From a bacterium UBA6115 (GTDB lineage: Bacteria > Bacillota_A > Clostridia > Christensenellales > Aristaeellaceae), in assembly GCA_002428405.1 (NCBI GenBank), contig DIWD01000050.1, forward strand, positions 1 through 29,268: a DNA stretch of 29,268 bases, given 5' to 3'. The stretch's first letter is position 1. The number at the start of each line of letters is the position of its first letter. The notes under the pieces are model-generated. The model did no database searches. It worked only from the letters and a program-made list of their open reading frames with translations, and was not told the origin of the DNA. This document shows positions 23,864 to 29,268 of the stretch, piece after piece. Made by a program: the position numbers and the translations under genes.

Positions 23864-25183
23864 ATGCGTAAAATCCTGTCCCTGATCCTGGCGCTATGCC
23901 TGACGCTCAGCCTGAGCGCGGCTTTTGCCGGGGAAGCACCTGTTGAAATCACCTTCTGGCACTCCATGGGCGGCGCCAATGGAGAGGCCATCTCGAAGAT
24001 GGTTGAAGATTTCAATACCGCTAATGAGGGCAAAATCAAGGTCAATGTTGAATACCAGGGCTCCTATGACGACGCAATCAACAAGATCAAGGCCGCCGGC
24101 ATGAGCTCACTGCCCTGCGACGTGGTGCAGATCTATGACATCGGCACCCGCTTCATGATCGACTCCGGCTGGGCGAAACCCATCCAGGAGATGATCGACG
24201 CGGAAGGCTACGACATCACCCAGATCGAACCCAACATCGCCGCTTATTACACCGTTGACGGCAAACTCTACTCCATGCCCTTCAACTCCTCCACCCCCCT
24301 GCTTTATTACAATAAGACCGCCTTCGCAGAAGTGGGCCTTGACCCGAACACCCCGCCGAAGAACTTTGACGAGATCGTCGAAATGGCCGAAAAGCTCATG
24401 ACCAAGGATGCCGACGGCAAAGTGACCCGCTACGGCTTCGGCATGGGCAACTATGGCTGGTTCTTTGAGCAGTGGCAAGGCAAAATGGCCAAGCATTATG
24501 TAGATAACGGCAACGGCCGCGAAGCCGCAGCCACCAAAGTGGTGTTTGATCAGAGCGGCGGAGCGGAAGCCGTGTTCAACGTCTGGAAGCGCTTGCTTGA
24601 CGGCGGCGTTATCACCTACCTCAACCGCGGCAACAACGACGCGAAAGCCGCCTTCATCTCCGGCCAGATTGCCATCACGCTGGAATCCACAGCCGCCCTC
24701 AAATCCCTGCTGACCAATGTTGGCGAGAGTTTTGAGATCGGCACCGGCTTTTTCCCCAACATCAACCCGGATGATCAGGGCGGCGTATCCATCGGCGGCG
24801 GCTCCCTGTGGATGCTGGCCTCCGGCAACGACGCCAAGCAGAATGCCGCCTGGGAGTTTATCAAGCACATGATCTCTCCGGATATCCAGGCCTTCTGGAA
24901 CGCGCAGACCGGCTACTTCCCCATTACAGTGGCCACCCATGAGCTGGAGGCCTTCAAGGCGAACCTGGCGCTGTATCCGCAGTTCGGCACCGCCATTGAA
25001 CAGCTGCACGCAACATCCCCGCAGTTTGTCGGCTCCCTGCTCAGCGTATTCCCCGAAGCGCGCGCACTGGTTGAAACCTACACCGAGCGCCTGGTCAGCG
25101 GCGAATTGAGCGTAGCGGAAACGGTCACCAACCTGGCCGGCGAGATCAATTCAGCCATTGAAATCTACAATCTGACCAACTGA
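23864..25183 (+). CDS. Secreted ABC solute-binding protein (UgpB-like)
   Basis: This encodes 439 residues; ATG 23864 follows GAAAGGGGAAAC. The signal peptide (RKILSLILALCLTLSLSAAFA) ends in an AxA-type site. There is no proper lipobox, so the receptor may be released rather than lipid-anchored. The mature part is a family 1 (UgpB-like) binding protein: VEITFWHSMGGANGEAISKMVEDFN, then YSMPFNSSTPLLYYNKTAFAEVGLDP, FISGQIAITLESTAAL and GGGSLWMLASGNDAKQNAAWEFIKHM. UgpB-type receptors bind glycerol-3-phosphate diesters or sugars; the ligand here is not determined. It is the last gene of the operon and is followed by a strong terminator. No ATPase is encoded. Confidence 0.93.
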   Translation: MRKILSLILALCLTLSLSAAFAGEAPVEITFWHSMGGANGEAISKMVEDFNTANEGKIKVNVEYQGSYDDAINKIKAAGMSSLPCDVVQIYDIGTRFMIDSGWAKPIQEMIDAEGYDITQIEPNIAAYYTVDGKLYSMPFNSSTPLLYYNKTAFAEVGLDPNTPPKNFDEIVEMAEKLMTKDADGKVTRYGFGMGNYGWFFEQWQGKMAKHYVDNGNGREAAATKVVFDQSGGAEAVFNVWKRLLDGGVITYLNRGNNDAKAAFISGQIAITLESTAALKSLLTNVGESFEIGTGFFPNINPDDQGGVSIGGGSLWMLASGNDAKQNAAWEFIKHMISPDIQAFWNAQTGYFPITVATHELEAFKANLALYPQFGTAIEQLHATSPQFVGSLLSVFPEARALVETYTERLVSGELSVAETVTNLAGEINSAIEIYNLTN

Positions 25184-25201
25184 TCTCTTTGAACAAACCA
25201 G

Positions 25202-25236
25202 CGGCCCCTGCCCGATCGGGCAGGGGCCGTTTACTA
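25202..25236 (+). terminator. Terminator of ABC operon 2
   Basis: A perfect 12-bp GC-rich stem (25202-25213 with 25218-25229) with a GATC loop is followed by TTTACTATT. It starts 18 bases after the binding-protein stop. Confidence 0.85.
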
Positions 25237-25267
25237 TTCGGGATTTTGTGCTTTCTTTAGGGCCAGT

Positions 25268-25294
25268 AAAAAAACGATCCGGTCAGGAAGACGG
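25268..25294 (-). terminator. Probable terminator of the leftward surface cluster
   Basis: Read leftward, a short bulged stem (CCGTC with GACCGG, 25279-25294) just after the last stop is followed by a run of seven T (25268-25274). The stem is weak but the T tract is good. Confidence 0.45.
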
Positions 25295-25295
25295 T

Positions 25296-26966
25296 TTACG
25301 GCACGGCAGCTTCGCCAAAGGCCTCTGTGTACCCGATGCCCATGATCTCATTCTGGGTCCGGGCATTGTTTTTGACGCCGGTGCTGTCCAGTTGGTTCAG
25401 CTGCCTGCCCATGAAGACCATGGCGCTGGTCCAGCCCCCGTCAAGGTTAAATGCCAGTGTGCAGCCAAGGTCCATCATCATTTCGCCCAGCTGGCGCACA
25501 GAGATGCCGCGGCTGGTTTTGATGCGGCCTTCGGCGATGACCGCCAGATAGTACCCCGGGGAAACCATGCCGATGGCCGCCCGCGGCTGCAGAGTATTGC
25601 CCAGCCTCTCATGGAACTGGTTCAGCTTGCCGTCACGGATGAGGATGGGCCCGAAGGACAGGACGTCCCGAGCGCCCGAATCCAGCAGCTCCAGTGCGGT
25701 CTTTTCGTTTGCCGTGAAAACCTGCATCATGCCGCCGGGATAAAGCGCCAGCAGATCCAGCGGCGGATACGCCTGCCTGCCCGGTCTGGGCTGACTGTCG
25801 ATCAGAATCTCGCCACCCCGGATCACGATCCCGATCGGATAACTGGTCCCCTCGGTGATCGCGCGGCTGACACGGTAAATGAAATAATCCCCATCCATGG
25901 AGAACACCAGGTGATTGTTCTGGGCGATTACTGCCGGTTTTTCTTTGTACAGATCCCTGTTGACCGTCAGATTACCAGGACTATACGGAACCATGCGGAA
26001 TCCTTCTGCGCCCTGCCTGAGAAAAATCTGCGCAATCAGAAAACTGGTTTTCAGCTTGTCATCCTGCATTTTCTCGATCACAATGCGCAGGTCCCCGGAA
26101 GCGTAGCGCCATACGCCGTTTTCCGCGTCAATGAAGACATACTCCGGCTCATTTTCGGGAAGGAAGCCTTCCTGCGTCAGGGGCGGAAATCCCTCTGTGG
26201 AGATACCGCCGGTGGGCTTCATCGTCGGAACCGCTGTCGGGACAGGGCTTGGGCTCGGCGTGGGCCGCGGCCTTCCGTCCTGCATGATGACAAAGGGATC
26301 ATCCTTTTCCCCGCTGCCGGACAGCACGATGACCCGGCTTAGGTCCAGACTGATAAGGGGACGTACGCCAATGTTCCCCGCATCCGCGCGGATATAGCCC
26401 ATTCCGCCGTTTTTGATCACCCGGCGCTGAGCGCCCTGCATACTCTGGGCCTTGTCCGCGATCCAATAACTGGCTTCAGCCTTTCCATATACCTCAAGCC
26501 CTTTTGAGACGGCATATGAGGTGCCAACGGCCTGACGGTCGGCGTTTCGCAAAAATCCCAGGGACTCATCGCGCAGTGTCGCGGCCGAAGGCAGAGAGAT
26601 GTCCGGCTGTCCCTCCTTGTGAACAAGCGCCGCCTGCTCTTCATCGCTGAAGGCGCGCTGAGCAAACTCCCCCTTCAGCCAGGCGGACAGCGTGGAGGTT
26701 TCAAAGCCCTGGTAGGTATCTCCCTGATGGGCAGGCTGGACATCCAGGATCCATTCACTCATCAGCAGCGCATGACCGTCACCGCTTGAGAGCACCCGCC
26801 AGAGCACAGGCGCGGCGTCCCCGGACTCATCCGCCGGATACATACCAAAAACCGCCCAGACAGGTCCATCCATTTCAGAATAACCGCGCAGGACAGTTTC
26901 AGCCGGAGCCGCAAAGGGAAACAGAGAGATCAAAATCAGCAGGGCACACAGCCGTTTTAGGGACAT
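25296..26966 (-). CDS. Secreted DUF6273 - phosphodiester glycosidase (NAGPA/DUF2233) fusion protein
   Basis: This encodes 556 residues with a signal peptide (LKRLCALLILISLFPFAAPAE). Residues about 36-226 are a DUF6273 domain: FGMYPADESGDAAPVLWRVL, SAWLKGEF, SLPSAATL, AVGTSYA and NIGVRPLISLDLS. A Pro/Thr-rich linker (about 233-252) follows. The C-terminal part (about 340-545) matches the NAGPA/DUF2233 family. It shows AAIGMVSPGYYLAVIAEGR, RGISVRQLGEMMMDLGC and the NLDGGWTSAM motif (507-516), where the usual third Gly is Trp. NAGPA enzymes cleave GlcNAc-1-phosphodiesters; activity on wall or teichoic glycopolymers is an inference. ATG 26966 follows AAAGGAG. The DUF6273 part is a clear paralog of the gene at 28.2 kb. 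Confidence 0.88.
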   Translation of the reverse strand: MSLKRLCALLILISLFPFAAPAETVLRGYSEMDGPVWAVFGMYPADESGDAAPVLWRVLSSGDGHALLMSEWILDVQPAHQGDTYQGFETSTLSAWLKGEFAQRAFSDEEQAALVHKEGQPDISLPSAATLRDESLGFLRNADRQAVGTSYAVSKGLEVYGKAEASYWIADKAQSMQGAQRRVIKNGGMGYIRADAGNIGVRPLISLDLSRVIVLSGSGEKDDPFVIMQDGRPRPTPSPSPVPTAVPTMKPTGGISTEGFPPLTQEGFLPENEPEYVFIDAENGVWRYASGDLRIVIEKMQDDKLKTSFLIAQIFLRQGAEGFRMVPYSPGNLTVNRDLYKEKPAVIAQNNHLVFSMDGDYFIYRVSRAITEGTSYPIGIVIRGGEILIDSQPRPGRQAYPPLDLLALYPGGMMQVFTANEKTALELLDSGARDVLSFGPILIRDGKLNQFHERLGNTLQPRAAIGMVSPGYYLAVIAEGRIKTSRGISVRQLGEMMMDLGCTLAFNLDGGWTSAMVFMGRQLNQLDSTGVKNNARTQNEIMGIGYTEAFGEAAVP

Positions 26967-27004
26967 GGAAACTCCTTTCAAGGCAGGAAATATTGCATAA
27001 AACC

Positions 27005-27057
27005 GCCCCCGGTCTCAGCTGCCCATCCGGCCGGACAGGCTTACCGGAGTGAGGGGC
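27005..27057 (-). other. Intercistronic structured hairpin, possible terminator
   Basis: Read leftward after the CapA-like gene, GCCC/GGGC (27054-27057/27005-27008), CCGGT/ACCGG (27043-27047/27009-27013) and an 8-bp inner stem with a GGCC loop (27021-27028/27033-27040, two G-T pairs) form one long bulged arm. It is followed by GGTTTTATG. This may terminate or attenuate transcription into the DUF6273-NAGPA gene. Confidence 0.55.
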
Positions 27058-27071
27058 TTGCCAAAAACCGT

Positions 27072-28109
27072 CTATTGAAGAAAGTTTGCCTCGCCAGTGA
27101 GAAGAAAGCTCTCAGGAAGCGCAGTAAAACCTATCGGAGGGGTTTTAAAGCTGAGCTTGCCGAAGATCACCCGGCGCTCCTTCTCATCCGTCACCGGCAT
27201 GGGCCTAAAGTCCCCTGTGCCTGAGGTCAGGCATGGAATCACCTTGATGCCTGACAGCACAGGCCCGGAAGGTTCCAGCTGATAAACGACCTGAAACATC
27301 CCTGTTGAGCGATCCACATGGCTCATGGTTCCAAAGGTAAAGTTACCGGTACTGAAAAGCACAGGCTTGCTCTTGTACAGCGCAATCGGCTGGACGACAT
27401 GGGGATGGTGCCCGAAAATCAGGTCAGCGCCCGCGTCCAATGCCTTTTTCGCGAAGCTTGTCTGGGCGGAATTGGGTTTCATGTGTGTCTCGCGCCCCCA
27501 GTGCAGGCTCAGGATGACCAGGGCGCATCCCTGTTCCCTCAGCGCTTTGCAGGCGGTCTCAATCCTCTTCAGGTCCTCGTTCTGCGGATAAGTGTATCCG
27601 ATAAACCCGATTTTAATGCCCTTGATCTCAACGATTTCCGCCTTGTCCGCTTTGGTGACGGAGGGCGGGCTCAGGGTGCCGAAATGGGCGATTCCCGCCT
27701 TGTCCAGCGTGGCCAGGGTTTCCTCATACCCTTCCCGCATAAAATCCATCGCATGGTTGTTGGCGGTGTTCACGATATCGATGCCCCCTGAAATCAACAC
27801 CCCGGTAAAGGAGGGGTCGATCACCAGGGGATAGCGGACGTCTTTATGCTTCCTCAGCCTGGTCATGGAGCCTTCAAGGTTCGCGACCGTCAGGTCATCC
27901 GCCAGAAGCACTTCCCTGACCTGGGAGAAGGGCCAGTCCATACCTTTGTCCCTGATCACCTGGTGGTAACTGGTTTCATGGCTGCGGTACTGAAAAGCGT
28001 CCCCGATGCTTGTGTCCCCGACAAACGTCAGGGTGATGGACTCCGAATGAACCGCAAAAGCGGAAAAAACCAGGAACAATGCGATGATCCGCGCAGCGCT
28101 TTTGCGCAT
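27072..28109 (-). CDS. CapA-family secreted protein (poly-gamma-glutamate synthesis / metallophosphatase-like)
   Basis: This encodes 345 residues with a signal peptide (ARIIALFLVFSAFAVHSE). CapA-family landmarks occur in order: FVGDTSIG (29-36), NLEGSMT (77-83), NTANNHAMDFM (114-124), LSLHWGRET (201-209), FGHHPHVVQPI (233-243) and FSTGNFTFG (253-261). The residues match the calcineurin-like metal-binding pattern of the family. CapA/PgsA proteins take part in poly-gamma-glutamate capsule formation, but many homologs stand alone with unknown substrates. No capB, capC or pgsE is seen here, so polyglutamate synthesis is not supported. ATG 28109 follows GAGGAGGG. It belongs to a leftward run of secreted proteins. 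Confidence 0.88.
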   Translation of the reverse strand: MRKSAARIIALFLVFSAFAVHSESITLTFVGDTSIGDAFQYRSHETSYHQVIRDKGMDWPFSQVREVLLADDLTVANLEGSMTRLRKHKDVRYPLVIDPSFTGVLISGGIDIVNTANNHAMDFMREGYEETLATLDKAGIAHFGTLSPPSVTKADKAEIVEIKGIKIGFIGYTYPQNEDLKRIETACKALREQGCALVILSLHWGRETHMKPNSAQTSFAKKALDAGADLIFGHHPHVVQPIALYKSKPVLFSTGNFTFGTMSHVDRSTGMFQVVYQLEPSGPVLSGIKVIPCLTSGTGDFRPMPVTDEKERRVIFGKLSFKTPPIGFTALPESFLLTGEANFLQ

Positions 28110-28137
28110 TTCACGCCCTCCTCGTTGTATTTGGACT

Positions 28138-28146
28138 ATGATACCA
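28138..28146 (-). promoter_or_regulatory. Possible extended -10 promoter of the CapA-like gene
   Basis: On the minus strand TGG followed by TATCAT forms an extended -10 element about 30 bases before ATG 28109. No good -35 lies at 17 bases. TTGACT is nearby, but its spacing is too short for this -10. Confidence 0.4.
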
Positions 28147-28220
28147 TACTCTAAAAGTCAAAGCACCACCAAAGCCCGAAAAACGCATGCGATGCCGGCG
28201 ACGGAACAGCGGCTGTCCGG

Positions 28221-28931
28221 TCAATCCGCCGGAACCGCAACAAAGGGGTCCGACAGCGTACCGCTTCCCTGCTCCAAAAGGATCAGGCCCATGTCCAGCC
28301 AGATGACCGGACGAACGCCCATATCATCCCCCGTTACGCCAAGGTAGCCGATGTTTCCCTCAAGTTTGATCGAACGGTGGGCAAACTCCTTGGCGGATTG
28401 CGTCCGGGTCCAGTAGGGGCTGTGGTTCTTGTGCCGGTAGAAGTACAGGCCCCTGCTGTCTGCCCAGGGGGTGCCGACAGCCCTGCGGCTTTGGTCGGAG
28501 ACAAAGCCGAAATCCCCGTTCTTCAGGTCCTCAGAGCTGGGGAGGCTGGCCCGGCCCAATTCCGGAATGGTCCTGAGCGCAAGGGTCTCCTCCGGTGTAA
28601 ACGCCGTTTCAAGGAAATCCGCCTGCAGCCAGGCATTCAGGTCCGCCTTGTCCCATCCGGGATAGCCAAAGGCAAGCGAATGCAGCCTGCTGACCTCCAG
28701 GATATACTCGCTGATCAGATACGCCGTGCCGTCCGCCGTTTCCAGAACGCGCCAGAGAATGGGCCTCTCGCCCCCGTCCTCATCATAGGGATAGCGGCCA
28801 AAGGTGAGATAGCAGTATCCTTCCGCCTTGCTGTACTGGCGCAGTCCGTTTCCCGCTTCAGCGGCCGCTGCCGCGGCATTTATCAGCAGCAAGAAAATAA
28901 AGACCGTGATGATCAGGTTTCTTTTCAGCAT
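28221..28931 (-). CDS. Secreted DUF6273 domain protein
   Basis: This encodes 236 residues with a signal peptide (LKRNLIITVFIFLLLINAAAAAAEA). The rest is one DUF6273 domain: FGRYPYDEDGGERPILWRVL, YLISEYILEV, LNAWLQADFL, FTPEETLAL, SLPSSEDL, AVGTPWADSRGLYFY, SPYWTRT and DMGVRPVIWLDMG. This is the same motif order as in the N-terminal half of the NAGPA fusion, so the two are paralogs. DUF6273 domains occur in secreted or surface proteins of clostridia and have an SUMF1/lectin-like feel, but no activity is known to me. ATG 28931 follows GGAAGGAA; a GTG two codons upstream is less well placed. It lies about 45 bases after the SH3 gene and probably shares its transcript. Confidence 0.85.
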   Translation of the reverse strand: MLKRNLIITVFIFLLLINAAAAAAEAGNGLRQYSKAEGYCYLTFGRYPYDEDGGERPILWRVLETADGTAYLISEYILEVSRLHSLAFGYPGWDKADLNAWLQADFLETAFTPEETLALRTIPELGRASLPSSEDLKNGDFGFVSDQSRRAVGTPWADSRGLYFYRHKNHSPYWTRTQSAKEFAHRSIKLEGNIGYLGVTGDDMGVRPVIWLDMGLILLEQGSGTLSDPFVAVPAD

Positions 28932-28975
28932 GATCACTTCCTTCCTGCGCCATCCTCAGGCGACATGGATTTATT

Positions 28976-29268
28976 TTATTTCAGGAAATACGCCATCATA
29001 TATCCTTCTGTGCTGTTATAGCGGACCTGCGCCCACTCCCCCCCGGGGACCAGTACGGTCACGCTGCTGCCATGCGGCACGCGCAGGGTAACGGATCCGG
29101 TTTCAACGCTTGGCTTGGTGCGCAGGTTGACATAGGTCCCGGCCGGGTGCCTCACCGTCTTAACAGGGTTGGCCGGCAGGCCGTAGAGCGTCAGATAGCG
29201 GGTCATCATGTAGCCGGTTTTCCCGGACAGGGGAACCAGCACGCGGCTCCAGGTCAGTCCCTGGCTCT
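28976..29268 (-). CDS. SH3-domain secreted protein, C-terminal part (cut by the window edge)
   Basis: The frame is open to the right edge, so the start lies outside the window. The visible 97 codons hold the end of one bacterial SH3 repeat (WSRVLVPLSGKTGYMMTRYL) and a complete second one: TYVNLRTKPSVETGSV, then GSSVTVLVPGGEWAQVRYN and EGYMMAYFLK. Such SH3_3 repeats usually bind peptidoglycan peptides on secreted proteins. The GTG at 29242 should not be read as the start, because the preceding codons clearly continue the SH3 fold. It is the upstream-most visible member of the leftward surface cluster. Confidence 0.85.
   Translation of the reverse strand, partial: SQGLTWSRVLVPLSGKTGYMMTRYLTLYGLPANPVKTVRHPAGTYVNLRTKPSVETGSVTLRVPHGSSVTVLVPGGEWAQVRYNSTEGYMMAYFLK

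Noticed and set aside
27005..27057. TPP riboswitch suggested by a GCTGAGA stretch on the minus strand
   Set aside because: The rest of the TPP core (ACCTGAT and the second arm) is missing, and neighbouring genes have no thiamine link.
27072..28109. Poly-gamma-glutamate capsule locus
   Set aside because: Only the CapA-type protein is present. No synthetase (capB), capC or hydrolase genes are visible.
28179..28195. Terminator after the standalone DUF6273 gene (GCAT/ATGC followed by five T, minus strand)
   Set aside because: The stem is only four base pairs, so I could not support it as a terminator, though the T run makes it possible.

Overview
The window looks like a chromosomal stretch of a GC-rich Bacillota (Clostridia), possibly a Christensenellales-like gut lineage. 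The support is a class III (Firmicutes-type) fructose-bisphosphatase, the DUF1385-prmC-prfA cluster, a zinc-binding L31, strong AGGAGG-type ribosome binding sites, TTG starts, Pro/Thr-rich surface linkers and DUF6273 proteins. The lineage is an inference from gene content; I saw no marker that fixes the genus. I see no phage, transposon, CRISPR array or tRNA.

Layout. The left edge (1-180) is the very 5' end of a 16S rRNA gene running leftward, with its leader, a boxA-like site and a strong promoter. Then come a DUF2087 protein (-), enolase (+), an FMN nitroreductase (-) and an AlkX/YcaQ-like DNA glycosylase (-). A divergent promoter pair at about 4.4 kb drives the glycosylase leftward and, rightward, a degenerate receiver protein followed by an SPFH/zinc-ribbon protein. 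pyrE follows. From 7.3 to 10.6 kb is a sugar-type ABC importer (binding protein, permease, permease; no ATPase), then L-threonine aldolase, a secreted protein of unknown function behind a structured leader, rpmE, and DUF1385-prmC-prfA plus a membrane-anchored peptidoglycan-binding protein. A bidirectional terminator at 17.4 kb separates these from a secreted duplicated SH3-like protein (-). Divergent from that is the operon of class III FBPase and a beta-hydroxyacid dehydrogenase. A second ABC importer (permease, permease, binding protein; again no ATPase) occupies 22.0-25.2 kb.

The right 4 kb is a leftward cluster of secreted proteins: an SH3 protein cut by the window edge, a DUF6273 protein, a CapA-family protein, and a DUF6273 domain fused to a phosphodiester-glycosidase (NAGPA/DUF2233) domain.

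How it fits together: housekeeping genes (enolase, FBPase, pyrE, translation factors, L31, rRNA) alternate with solute uptake and cell-surface functions. Both importers must borrow an ATPase encoded elsewhere. The most original material is the DUF6273/NAGPA/CapA/SH3 surface cluster, the degenerate-receiver plus SPFH pair, and several structured untranslated regions (about 10.76-10.91 kb, 12.17-12.30 kb, 21.85-21.89 kb, 27.00-27.06 kb) that match no RNA class I recognise. All structures and promoters were found by eye.
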